From: Sandaracinobacteroides hominis
GTDB lineage: Bacteria; Pseudomonadota; Alphaproteobacteria; Sphingomonadales; Sphingomonadaceae
NCBI RefSeq assembly: GCF_016464365.1
Contig: NZ_JADCUC010000001.1
Location: 248,001-312,000, forward strand
DNA: 64,000 bases
Direction: 5' to 3'
Positions 26,025 to 34,407 of the stretch are shown here, one piece after another. Made by a program: the position numbers and the translations under genes. Within the stretch, counting starts at the first letter, position 1, and every line of letters begins with the position of its first letter. Below the pieces are notes generated by a model that did not search any database, was not told where the DNA came from, and was given only the letters and a program-made list of their open reading frames with translations.

Positions 26025-26861
26025 CTACTCCGATGCAGAGCCTGCCACGGTGCGGCGCTTGCGGGCGCCGGCCTGCCAGCCATGCCAGACGACGAGCGCC
26101 CCTAGCAGGGCGTGCGAGCCCAGCATCAGAGCCACCGGCACGGAAGCCGCCCAAAGGTGCAGCGCCGTCCAGATGCGGCCTGTCGCGAAGGTTTCGAACA
26201 ACAGGCTTTGCAGCGCTATCACCGCTGCCACAACCACGAACGGCAGACGGTTTCGCCCGGCCCGCCGGGCCAGCCACAAGGCAAGGGCAAATCCCATCAG
26301 TTGAGCCCACTGCAGTCCGGCGCCGAAAATCGGGAAGTCCGCCGGACCGTTGATCTTCAAGCCGGGCATGTGCGCGTTCAACAGGCGGGGAAACAGCGGC
26401 ACGGTCAGGAACAGCAGGGTGGCAACCATGGCGTTCGCATGCATCAGCAGGTTGCGCCGCTGCACCAGCGCCAGATGCACCAGCCACAGGATGGCGATAG
26501 CGGAAATGAAATCGATGATGCCCAGCTTCGCACCCCAGAGCAGATAAAAGGGGTCGCCCGCTTCCGTCGCCTTCGCCATCGTATAGGTCACCCCGCCGGC
26601 CCCCGCCATGAACAGGGGAAACATCGCCAGTGTGGCAAGGCCGCCAGCGCGGTGCAGATCCCGCTGCTTGTTGTTGATCGACCATGCCTGGAAGCCAACC
26701 GCCAGCATCCACAAGCTGGCCGTGATGCCGTGCAGGTGAAACAGCCAGGAAGATGTGCCGAGCCTGCTGAAATAGCCCGGCCAGAAGGCGAGCACCGCCA
26801 GGGCAAAGGCCAGCACGATCACATATGGCAGATTCCGATATGGCAAGACTCGCCCCCTCAT
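26025..26861 (-). CDS. Predicted integral membrane protein with conserved histidines
   Basis: A 278-residue protein with about 7 or 8 hydrophobic helices. From the ATG at 26861 it begins MRGRVLPYRNLPYVIVLAF. His-containing patterns at helix ends (WLFHLHGITASLW near residue 40, DLHRAGG near residue 67, LLMHANAM near residue 140) recall DUF2306-like proteins and other families that bind heme or act in the membrane, but I cannot name it. It is divergent from the LOG-family gene with a 98-base gap and is followed downstream by the serC promoter region. Confidence 0.65.
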   Translation of the reverse strand: MRGRVLPYRNLPYVIVLAFALAVLAFWPGYFSRLGTSSWLFHLHGITASLWMLAVGFQAWSINNKQRDLHRAGGLATLAMFPLFMAGAGGVTYTMAKATEAGDPFYLLWGAKLGIIDFISAIAILWLVHLALVQRRNLLMHANAMVATLLFLTVPLFPRLLNAHMPGLKINGPADFPIFGAGLQWAQLMGFALALWLARRAGRNRLPFVVVAAVIALQSLLFETFATGRIWTALHLWAASVPVALMLGSHALLGALVVWHGWQAGARKRRTVAGSASE

Positions 26862-26959
26862 ATTGCCCGGGCAGAGCTTTGCCGCGCGGCGGCGGCGTGT
26901 CAAACACCGGGCTTTACGGCTGTGGAAATCCGCGGCCGGAGCGCCTATGTTGGCTGGCA

Positions 26960-27808
26960 ATGAAAATCGAAGAAGCGCACACGCCGTTCAAGCCGGCGTC
27001 CCGCGAAGCAGACTTTGCGGCAAACCCCACCCCCACCGCCCAGACCGAGCATCCGGCCTACCGGCTCGCCTTTCAGGACGATGATTTCCTCCTTCGCCCG
27101 GAACTGCGCCCTGTGCGCTTCCAGCTGGAGCTGATGAAGCCAGAAGTGCTGCTCTCAGAGGCTGGCATCGCCTCCACCTTCGTCTTCTATGGCTCGGCCC
27201 GGATCCCGAGCGAACGGGAAGTGGCAGACCTCCGTGCCTCGGCCGATACCCCCGAACGCATGGCCGTGGTGGAGCGGCTCGCCGCCAAGGCCCGCTATTA
27301 TGAAGAGGCGCGCAAGCTCGCCTTCCTCGCCTCCTGCCGCGAATGCTCCGGCGGCAATTCGCGCGACTATGTCGTCTGCTCCGGCGGCGGCCCCAGCATC
27401 ATGGAGGCGGCGAATCGCGGCGCCCACGAAGCCGGCGCGCCTTCCGTTGGCCTCAACATCATCCTGCCGCACGAACAGCTGCCCAACGCCTACGTAACGC
27501 CCGGCCTCAGCTTCCAGTTCCACTATTTCGCGCTTCGGAAAATGCACTTCCTGATGCGCGCGAAGGCGGTTGCGGTCTTCCCCGGCGGCTTCGGCACCTT
27601 CGACGAGCTGTTCGAACTGCTGACGCTGGTGCAGACCGGCAAGATGGCGCCGATACCGATCCTGCTCTTCGGCAAGGAGTTCTGGGAGCGCGTCGTGAAC
27701 TTCGAGGCGCTGGCCGAGGAAGGCGTGATTTCCCCCGCCGACCTCAAGCTCTTTCAGTTTGTCGAAACCGCCGAAGAGGCCTGGCAGATCGTCTGCGACG
27801 CCGAATGA
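26960..27808 (+). CDS. LOG family protein (Rossmann-fold nucleotide-binding, lysine-decarboxylase-like)
   Basis: A 282-residue protein of the TIGR00730/LOG superfamily, whose members cleave ribose 5'-phosphate from nucleoside monophosphates such as cytokinin riboside phosphates. The signature is complete: SGGGPSIMEAANRGAHEAG at residues 141-159 and PGGFGTFDELFE at residues 208-219. The N-terminal 60 residues are extra compared with short LOG proteins, as in the longer bacterial group. The ATG at 26960 starts MKIEEAHTPF. The true substrate in this organism is unknown. Confidence 0.9.
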   Translation: MKIEEAHTPFKPASREADFAANPTPTAQTEHPAYRLAFQDDDFLLRPELRPVRFQLELMKPEVLLSEAGIASTFVFYGSARIPSEREVADLRASADTPERMAVVERLAAKARYYEEARKLAFLASCRECSGGNSRDYVVCSGGGPSIMEAANRGAHEAGAPSVGLNIILPHEQLPNAYVTPGLSFQFHYFALRKMHFLMRAKAVAVFPGGFGTFDELFELLTLVQTGKMAPIPILLFGKEFWERVVNFEALAEEGVISPADLKLFQFVETAEEAWQIVCDAE

Positions 27809-27824
27809 CGGAATGGCCGGGGGC

Positions 27825-29358
27825 CTAGAACGTCCCCGGCGTCTCCCGCTGGGCGACATTGGGCCGCTCAGGCACCAGCAGCTTCATCCGGGTCGGGGCG
27901 GTCCGCCGCGCCATCGCCACCGATCCGGTTGCGATCGGGCTGCAGCTCTTGCCGGCTAGCGCATCGAGCGCAATCCGCGTCGAGCTTTCCGCCGGGTCCC
28001 CCATCTGATGCAGCAGGTCGTCGCTGGCCGTGCAGGTCTTTCCGACCTTTTCCGCCAGCCCGTCATAATAGTCGCCCTGATTGTCGGCGTTGCGCACGGC
28101 AAAGGCGATCAGCCGCAAACGGTCGTCACAGGCCGAACGATCCTGCCCGATCTGCCCCACCGGCTTTCCAAAGGTGTTGGCGCCCACCATCGTCACATTG
28201 TCTCGCGACATTGTCTCGCGCCCAGGGCAGCATGCCGTTGATGACGGCTTCGCTCGCAGAGGCCGAATCGCCCGAAGTGATGAAGGCCAGCTTCAGCGGC
28301 GCAATCGACTCCGGCTTTCGCTCGAAACGCTTCACGCTGTCATTCGAGCTTTTCTCCGGTCGGAAGCGCATCTGTTCGAACACGTCGCTCGAAAGCCGAG
28401 CCTCTCCCATCAGATCGCCCATCAGCTCGGCGATATCCACCATTCCGCCGCCATTATAACGGAAATCGATGATCAACTGCTGCACACCCGCCGCCTTGAA
28501 CTGGCGAAAGGCCTGGCGCAGTTGCGGGTCGGCGGTGGAAATGAAGGTGCGAAGGTTCAGATAGCCGGTCTTCTGGCCGCCTTCCTCGATGATGCGCACG
28601 CCATAGTTCGGCGAAACCGGCTGGATATCGAACTCGGTCTTGGTCAGCGTCACCGTCCGGCTGCCCCCCACACCGCGCAACTGCAAGGTGCGGGAAACAC
28701 CGACGTCTGGCGGCCCCATGGCAATCGTCACGCCATAGGCGCCGTCCTGCGCCGTGATTGCCGTCACGGTCTCCATCGTCGAAGGGGTGGTGCCGATCGC
28801 CACGATCTCGTCGCCGCGCACAAGGCCGGCGCGGCTGGCCGCGGTATTTTCATAGACATCGCCGATGAATTGCCGGTCCGTGCCGATCAGCTGCTGCACG
28901 CGCATGCCAAAGGCGGCCGTGGACCCGGATTCGTAATAGGCGTCTTCCTCTGCAATGGAGGCAAGATGGGTAAAATAGCGGTCGCGACCCTGCGCCCGGG
29001 CGTTGGCCGTCAGCGCATCGATATAGCCCTGCACCGTCTGGTAGTTCGCCGGATCCAGGCCGGCCGGAAGCGTCTCCGGGAACAGATACCATTCACGGAT
29101 CTGCGCCGCCGCCCAATCCTGCCGTTCCCGCAGCGTGCAGCCGGATCCGGGTTGCCCGGGCGTCGAGGGGCCACCTATCGTGCCCGGCGTGATCGTGCCC
29201 GGCGTCGGAGACGGCGCCGGGGTGACCGATCCGGGAACGAGAATGGGCGCTGCATTGATTTCGCCCGCCGCCAGCTCACCGCCGGGCGGATCACCGGACG
29301 TGCAGGCAACGAGAACAGCCGACAGGGCTACTGACAGAAACAAACGCGTACTGGACAT
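27825..29358 (-). pseudogene. S41 family (C-terminal processing) lipoprotein protease, frameshifted
   Basis: The gene encodes an exported PDZ/S41 serine protease but is split by a 13-bp tandem duplication at 28195-28220. Upstream of it, 29358 to about 28208, the frame gives a lipoprotein signal (LSAVLVAC, lipid Cys19), an N-terminal domain, a PDZ domain (SRAGLVRGDEIVAIG) and the catalytic serine region GDSASASE. The frame then shifts and ends at 28126 with an unrelated tail. The proper C-terminus continues in the other frame to 27825 as VTMVGANTFGKPVGQ and beyond. Removing one repeat copy restores 506 codons plus stop. The catalytic Lys of TFGK lies 25 residues after the serine, as in Prc, and is lost in the shifted 410-residue product. 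Genuine pseudogene, reversible switch or assembly error are all possible. Confidence 0.88.
28195..28220. repeat. 13-bp perfect tandem duplication causing frameshift
   Basis: ACATTGTCTCGCG at 28195-28207 is repeated exactly at 28208-28220. Because 13 is not a multiple of three, the second copy shifts the S41 protease frame; deleting either copy joins the two halves perfectly. Confidence 0.97.
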
Positions 29359-29393
29359 ACACGTCTATTAAAGCATCCTTAACAAGATGGAAG

Positions 29394-29414
29394 CCCCCTC
29401 GAAAATTGAGGGGG
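29394..29414 (-). terminator. Hairpin terminator of the cytochrome c gene
   Basis: CCCCCTC at 29394-29400 and GAGGGGG at 29408-29414 form a perfect 7-bp stem with a 7-base AT-rich loop, directly after the cytochrome stop at 29416. On the minus strand the stem is followed by CTTCCATCTT, only weakly T-rich, so termination may be partial. Confidence 0.6.
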
Positions 29415-29415
29415 T

Positions 29416-30060
29416 TCAGGCCTTTGCAGGCGCCGCTTCAGCCCCCGCGGCAGCCGCGGGGGCTTCGGCGGCCGGTGCTGCACCGGCCGCAGCAGGTGCC
29501 GCTTCAGCTGCACCGGCGGCAGGAGCTGCCGGCATCGGCTTCGGGCTGTCGCTCTTCGAGTTGAGATAGGCGATCAGGTTTGCCCGGTCTTCCGGCTTGC
29601 CGATCCCGGCAAAGGCCATCTTGTTCCCCGGAATGTACTTCTTCGGGTTCTGGATCCAGTGCGACAGCGAATCCCAATCCCAGATCTTGCCATGGGTTGC
29701 CTGCATCGCGTCGGAGTAGCCAAAGCCCTGCATGTGCGCATGCGGGCCGCCCAGAATGCCATAGAGATTGGGGCCGATGCCTGCCGCGCCGCCCTTGTCG
29801 ATGGTGTGACAGGCCGCGCACTTCTTGAACTGCGCTTCGCCCTTGGAGATGTCGGCCTTGGCGAGATACGCCTCGATAGGCTGCTCGGCTTCGGCGCCGC
29901 CGCCGGCAGCCGCCGTTTCTTCCACGCCTTCCACGATGAAGGCCGGCTTTTCCGGAAGATGCACCGGGAACATGTAACCGGTGAGAACCGACAGGCCGAG
30001 CACCGAGATCATGGCCGCCAGCACCCAGCCGGCAATCTTGTTCCACTCGTAGCTGTCCAC
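29416..30060 (-). CDS. Membrane-anchored c-type cytochrome, CycM-like
   Basis: A 214-residue class I cytochrome c. From the GTG at 30060 it reads MDSYEWNKIAGWVLAAMIS, an N-terminal membrane anchor typical of CycM/cytochrome c552 proteins. The heme site is CAACH at residues 81-85, and the axial Met is in PGNKMAFAG near residue 152. CycM-type cytochromes carry electrons from the bc1 complex to aa3-type oxidase on the periplasmic face. A tail of about 38 residues after the last helix is almost only Ala, Pro, Gly and Glu and looks disordered. An in-frame ATG at 30090 is an alternative start. A hairpin terminator follows. Confidence 0.88.
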   Translation of the reverse strand: MDSYEWNKIAGWVLAAMISVLGLSVLTGYMFPVHLPEKPAFIVEGVEETAAAGGGAEAEQPIEAYLAKADISKGEAQFKKCAACHTIDKGGAAGIGPNLYGILGGPHAHMQGFGYSDAMQATHGKIWDWDSLSHWIQNPKKYIPGNKMAFAGIGKPEDRANLIAYLNSKSDSPKPMPAAPAAGAAEAAPAAAGAAPAAEAPAAAAGAEAAPAKA

Positions 30061-30230
30061 CTGACCTGATCTCCGAACAATGCGGGCCGGCATATGCCAT
30101 TCAGCCCAGATATTGCGGCGCTCATAGAAAGCGGCGGCGCTGTTTGCAATCCTTCCCGGACGCCTCCCTCTCATGCGGGGGAGGCAGGGCAGATTGACGC
30201 GGAGCGCCGGCAAGGGCAATCGCGCGCCCC

Positions 30231-31139
30231 ATGCAGAGCTATCCCGCACTCGCCCAGGGCCTTGTCGACGACATGCGCCGCGCCGCCGCCGCCGAGCCGA
30301 AGCGGGCCATAGCCTTTCAGGGTGCGCCGGGCGCCTTTTCCCATCAGGCCGTCCGCGAAGTCCGCCCCGATGGTCTGCCGCTTCCCTGCTTCAGCTTCGA
30401 GGACGCGCTGGCCGCGGTCGCAGACGGGCAGGCGGCGCTGGCGGTGATCCCGGTCGAAAACAGCAGCCACGGCCGCGTCGCCGACGTGCATTTCCTGCTG
30501 CCGGAATCTGGTCTTTCGATCATCGGCGAACATTATGTAAAGGTGGAGCATTGCCTGCTCGGCGCGCCCGGCGCGCTGCTGTCCGACGTGAAAGAGGTGA
30601 TGTCGCACCCGCAGGCGCTGGGTCAGTGCCGCAATCGCACGCGCGAACTCGGCCTCACCGCGATCAGCTATGCCGACACCGCCGCCGCCGCCGCCGCGGT
30701 CGCCGGCGATGGAGACAAACGCGCCGCCGCCATCGCCTCGAAGCTGGCGGGCGAACTCTACGGTAACAGCCTGCTGATCGAGGGGCTGCAGGACGCCCAC
30801 AACAACCGCACCCGATTCCTGCTGCTGTCGCGCACCCAGCGCCCGGTCGCCGAAGACGAAGGCCGCACGAAAACGACCCTCGCCTTCGAGGTGAAGAACG
30901 TCCCCGCCGCCTTGTTCAAGGCGCTCGGCGGCTTCGCAACCAACGGCATCAACCTCACACGGCTGGAAAGCCACCTGCGCGGCGGCGCCTTCGTTGCGGC
31001 GGAATTCCTGATCGACATCGAGGGGCATCCGGGCGAGCCCGGCGTCGCACGTGCGCTGGAGGAGCTCGCCTTCCACTCCAAATGGGTGCGCCTCCTGGGC
31101 AGCTATCCGATGGTGCCCCCGGAAATCGCCGCGCCGTAA
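30231..31139 (+). CDS. pheA: Prephenate dehydratase
   Basis: A 302-residue stand-alone prephenate dehydratase that makes phenylpyruvate for phenylalanine synthesis. The catalytic domain begins IAFQGAPGAFSHQAV near residue 26; the hallmark active-site segment NNRTRFLLL lies near residues 190-198. A C-terminal ACT domain (ALFKALGGFATNGINLTRLESH) probably gives phenylalanine feedback inhibition, with ESHL in place of the more common ESRP. No chorismate mutase domain is attached. It is divergent from the cytochrome gene with a 170-base gap. Confidence 0.95.
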   Translation: MQSYPALAQGLVDDMRRAAAAEPKRAIAFQGAPGAFSHQAVREVRPDGLPLPCFSFEDALAAVADGQAALAVIPVENSSHGRVADVHFLLPESGLSIIGEHYVKVEHCLLGAPGALLSDVKEVMSHPQALGQCRNRTRELGLTAISYADTAAAAAAVAGDGDKRAAAIASKLAGELYGNSLLIEGLQDAHNNRTRFLLLSRTQRPVAEDEGRTKTTLAFEVKNVPAALFKALGGFATNGINLTRLESHLRGGAFVAAEFLIDIEGHPGEPGVARALEELAFHSKWVRLLGSYPMVPPEIAAP

Positions 31140-31169
31140 GTTTCCCGGTTTTCAGCCGTTAGCCAAGGC

Positions 31170-33635
31170 ATGACGGCTGTATTCCTACCCCCGAAGGCGG
31201 CCAGCATCCGCTGGCGCGACCTTATCCGCATGGGAATGGCGGACGATCCCTATTGGCAGCGCGTCCGGCAGCGCCAGCTCCGTTTTGTCGAGCGCTATCT
31301 GCCGGTGAACCTGCTGATGGCGCTGTTCACACTGGGCGTGCTCGGCTTCAGCTTCGAAGGCCGCATCGATCCGCTGGTCCTCGGATTCTGGCTGCTGGCG
31401 CAGGCGATGAACCTGCTGGCGACGCTGCAGGTCTGGAACCGCGATCGGCTTGGTCGCCCTCGGCGCCTGTCCGGGCTGCGGCCGATGCGCGTTGCTCTCG
31501 CCCACCACATCCTCACTGGCGCCGCCTGGGGATTGCTGTTCCACCAGATGCTGGCAACGGCGCAGCCGGGCGATGCGATGCTGCTGGGGGCAGTGGCGAT
31601 TTCCTGCATCGGCTGCCACGCCTATACCTCGGCGCCCTGGCCGCTCGGCTCCATCGGCAGCACCAGCCTGATGGCGCTCGGGGCGCTCACCGGCCTTGTC
31701 GCCGGCGGATGGGACAACCGGTTGGCGCTCGCCCTCGTCATTGTCGGCTACATGGTCTTCGTCACGCGCGGAAACCTGCTCATCACACGCGCGCTGATGC
31801 AGCGGATGCGGCTGAAGGAGCGGATTCAGGAGCAGGGCGAAGTGGTCCGCCTGCTGCTCAACGAGTTCGAGGCGAACGGCTCGGAATGGCTCTATGAATT
31901 CGATTCGACCGGCCGCCTCACCTTTGCCTCCACCCGCTTCGCCGAGGCGCTGCGTCGCCCCGTCGAAGAGGTCGTGGGCCATCACTGGACTCGCTTCCTC
32001 CACGAACGCGCGGCCGGCAGCGAGCTTTCGGAATTCGTCCGCCGCGGCCTGCCGTTCCGCGATTTCCTGCTGCGGGTGGAGGTTGAGGGCGAAGTGCGCT
32101 GGTGGCTGCTGTCCGGCACGCCAAAGGTCGATTCCGAAGGCCGACCGCTCGGCTATCGCGGCGTTGGTTCCGACGTCACCGACCGCCAGCGCGCAGCCGA
32201 ACGCATCGCCGAACTCGCCACCTTCGATGCCCTCACCGGGCTGGTGAACCGCCGCGTCATTCACCAGGCGCTTGCCGAAGGGCTGCAGCCCGGCTGCGGG
32301 ACGGCGCTGCTGTTCATCGATCTGGACCGGTTCAAGGCCGTCAACGACAGCCTAGGCCACGGTTCCGGAGACCGGCTGCTGGCCGAAGTCTCGCAGCGCC
32401 TGCGCCGGATCGCGGCCGAACATGGCGGCGACGGCGCACTGGTCGGTCGCTTGGGCGGAGACGAATTTGCCATTGTCCTGCCCGGCACCAGTCTCGCCCG
32501 CGCGCTGTCGGTCGGAGAAGCCATCATCGCCGGCATCACCCGGCCGTTCTCGCTCGGCGACAAATCCGCCCACATAGGCGCCAGCATCGGCGTGGCGCTG
32601 GGGCCGTCCGACGGCGCCACCGTAGAGACGTTGATGCGCGCGGCCGACCTTGCCCTCTACGACGCCAAGGCGCGCGGGCGCGGCAATGTCCGCCACTATG
32701 ACAGGGACATGCACCAGCAGGCCGAAGCGCGCCGCTCGCTGGAAATGGATCTGCGCAACGCCATGGCAGCAGGCCAACTGCGCCTCGCCTTCCAGCCGGT
32801 GGTGGATGCGATGGACGAGCGGATCGTCGGCTTCGAAGCGCTGGCCCGCTGGCGCCACCCGACTCTGGGTGACATCCCGCCCTCCGTCTTCATCCCTCTG
32901 GCCGAGGAGGCCGGGCTCATCCGCCGTATTGGCGCCTGGGTCCTGAACGAGGCGTGCAAGGTCGCCGCTGGCTGGCCTCGGCACATTCAGCTCGCGGTCA
33001 ACCTGTCGCCGCTGCAGTTCGACGATCCGGGCCTCGTCGAAACCGTCCACCGCACGCTGCGCCGCTGGAACATCGCCCCCGAACGCCTGGAACTGGAGCT
33101 GACCGAGAGCCTGTTCCTCGACGAACGCCCGCAGACCAGCGCCATGCTCGCCGAACTGGAGGAAATGGGCGTCGGCTTCGCGCTCGACGATTTCGGCACC
33201 GGCTATTCCTCGCTCGGCTATCTGCAGAAGATCGCCTTCCGCCGCATCAAGATCGACCGCAGCTTCGTCCGCAAGAGCGCAACCGACGGCGGCGAGGCGA
33301 CCGCCATCATCCAGGCCATCGTCGCGCTGGCGGAGCGACTGGGGATGGAAACCACGGCCGAGGGCACGGAAACCCGCGCCGAATTCGAGGCCATGCGGCG
33401 GCTCGGCTGCGCGCAGGTACAGGGCTATTATTTCGGCCGCCCGATGCCCGCCGAAGAAGCCGCGCGCCTGATCGACCGCAGCCGTCCGCTGCTGGAACTG
33501 GTCGACGAACCGCCGCCGGTGGCTATTCTCCGGAATCGGCCCATGTTGCCAGCAGCCAGTGCGCAATCGCCAACGGTGGCGGCGCCGTCCACGCACCTTC
33601 CCCCCGCAGAACTGCGCGGACTTCCTCCCGGCTGA
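31170..33635 (+). CDS. Membrane GGDEF-EAL protein with PAS domain
   Basis: An 821-residue cyclic-di-GMP enzyme. Residues about 40-210 hold five or six hydrophobic segments, a MASE-like sensor. A PAS/PAC domain follows (WLYEFDSTGRLTFASTRFAEAL). The GGDEF site LGGDEFAIV near residue 428 is intact, so cyclase activity is possible. The EAL domain (FEALARWRHP near residue 555, ELTESLF, DDFGTGYSSLGYL, KIDRSFV) has the usual catalytic residues for phosphodiesterase activity. Net activity cannot be told from sequence. The last 40 or so residues, beyond LIDRSRPLLELV, are low-complexity and are encoded antisense to nudC: the two genes overlap by 113 bases tail to tail. It follows pheA by 30 bases. Confidence 0.94.
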   Translation: MTAVFLPPKAASIRWRDLIRMGMADDPYWQRVRQRQLRFVERYLPVNLLMALFTLGVLGFSFEGRIDPLVLGFWLLAQAMNLLATLQVWNRDRLGRPRRLSGLRPMRVALAHHILTGAAWGLLFHQMLATAQPGDAMLLGAVAISCIGCHAYTSAPWPLGSIGSTSLMALGALTGLVAGGWDNRLALALVIVGYMVFVTRGNLLITRALMQRMRLKERIQEQGEVVRLLLNEFEANGSEWLYEFDSTGRLTFASTRFAEALRRPVEEVVGHHWTRFLHERAAGSELSEFVRRGLPFRDFLLRVEVEGEVRWWLLSGTPKVDSEGRPLGYRGVGSDVTDRQRAAERIAELATFDALTGLVNRRVIHQALAEGLQPGCGTALLFIDLDRFKAVNDSLGHGSGDRLLAEVSQRLRRIAAEHGGDGALVGRLGGDEFAIVLPGTSLARALSVGEAIIAGITRPFSLGDKSAHIGASIGVALGPSDGATVETLMRAADLALYDAKARGRGNVRHYDRDMHQQAEARRSLEMDLRNAMAAGQLRLAFQPVVDAMDERIVGFEALARWRHPTLGDIPPSVFIPLAEEAGLIRRIGAWVLNEACKVAAGWPRHIQLAVNLSPLQFDDPGLVETVHRTLRRWNIAPERLELELTESLFLDERPQTSAMLAELEEMGVGFALDDFGTGYSSLGYLQKIAFRRIKIDRSFVRKSATDGGEATAIIQAIVALAERLGMETTAEGTETRAEFEAMRRLGCAQVQGYYFGRPMPAEEAARLIDRSRPLLELVDEPPPVAILRNRPMLPAASAQSPTVAAPSTHLPPAELRGLPPG

Positions 33636-34407
33636 CCCAGATCGCCTCGGAAATCTCGGTCACGTCCAGGTTCAGCTCGAAACTGTCCGCCGTCGCAAAG
33701 GCGCCCATCATCAGGCTCGAAGGGAAGGGCCAGGGCTGGCTGGCGCCCAGCCGCACCGAATGCACGCGGATCCCCGCCTCTTCATACAACTCGCGCGCAA
33801 CGGCTTCCTCCAGCGATTCGCCCGGCTCCACGAAGCCGGCCAGCGCCGACATGAAGCCCACCGGAAAACGCGGGCCGCGGCCAACGAGCGCCTTGCCGTC
33901 CTTTTCCGCCAGCATGATCACCACCGGATCGACACGCGGGAAATGCTCGGCGCCGCAACCTTCGCACAGCCGGCTATAGCCGGCCCTGTCCAGCCTTGTC
34001 GGCGATCCGCAGGCGGCGCAAAACCCGTGCCGACGGTGCCAGTCCAGCACCGAACGCGCCTGCGCCACGATGGCGGCGCGCCCGTCGCCCAGCAGCGTGC
34101 CGGCAACACGGGCATCGGTCGGCACGCCGGGAATATCGTCGTCCGGCGTCCCGTCGACCGCAAAGCGCGGCGCGCCATCTGCATCCAGCCCCAGCAGGAT
34201 GCTGACCCCGCTCGGCACTTCGCTCCGCCGCGCCCAGTAAAGGTCGCTCTTGTCCTCCCGCATCAGCGGCTGCAGGTCCTTCAATATCAGGAAGCGCGCA
34301 TCGGGGTTCATCCGCGCCGCCTGCACTGCTGCCGCATCGCGCCGCATATGGTCCGCGCGGTCCAGCGGGTTTCCGGTATAGCCTAGGTGGAGGGCAGTCT
34401 TCGTCAT
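33523..34407 (-). CDS. nudC: NADH pyrophosphatase (NAD+ diphosphatase)
   Basis: A 294-residue Nudix hydrolase that splits NADH or NAD+ into NMNH/NMN and AMP, and removes NAD caps from RNA in studied relatives. The zinc ribbon has CAACGSP near residue 131 and CEGCGAEHFPR near residue 149. The Nudix box is GFVEPGESLEEAVARELYEEAG near residues 194-215, written here in two halves, GFVEPGESLEEA and VARELYEEAG, and is followed by the SQPWPFPSSLM motif diagnostic of NudC. The start overlaps the mutY stop (ATGA), so the pair is co-translated. Its 3' end lies antisense to the GGDEF-EAL gene. Confidence 0.95.
   Translation of the reverse strand: MTKTALHLGYTGNPLDRADHMRRDAAAVQAARMNPDARFLILKDLQPLMREDKSDLYWARRSEVPSGVSILLGLDADGAPRFAVDGTPDDDIPGVPTDARVAGTLLGDGRAAIVAQARSVLDWHRRHGFCAACGSPTRLDRAGYSRLCEGCGAEHFPRVDPVVIMLAEKDGKALVGRGPRFPVGFMSALAGFVEPGESLEEAVARELYEEAGIRVHSVRLGASQPWPFPSSLMMGAFATADSFELNLDVTEISEAIWVSREEVRAVLRGEGAWTAPPPLAIAHWLLATWADSGE

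Noticed and set aside
23077-26304. A plus-strand open frame of more than 1000 codons
   Set aside because: It runs antisense through hisZ, serA and serC, all with clear motifs on the other strand. His/Arg-rich shadow composition.
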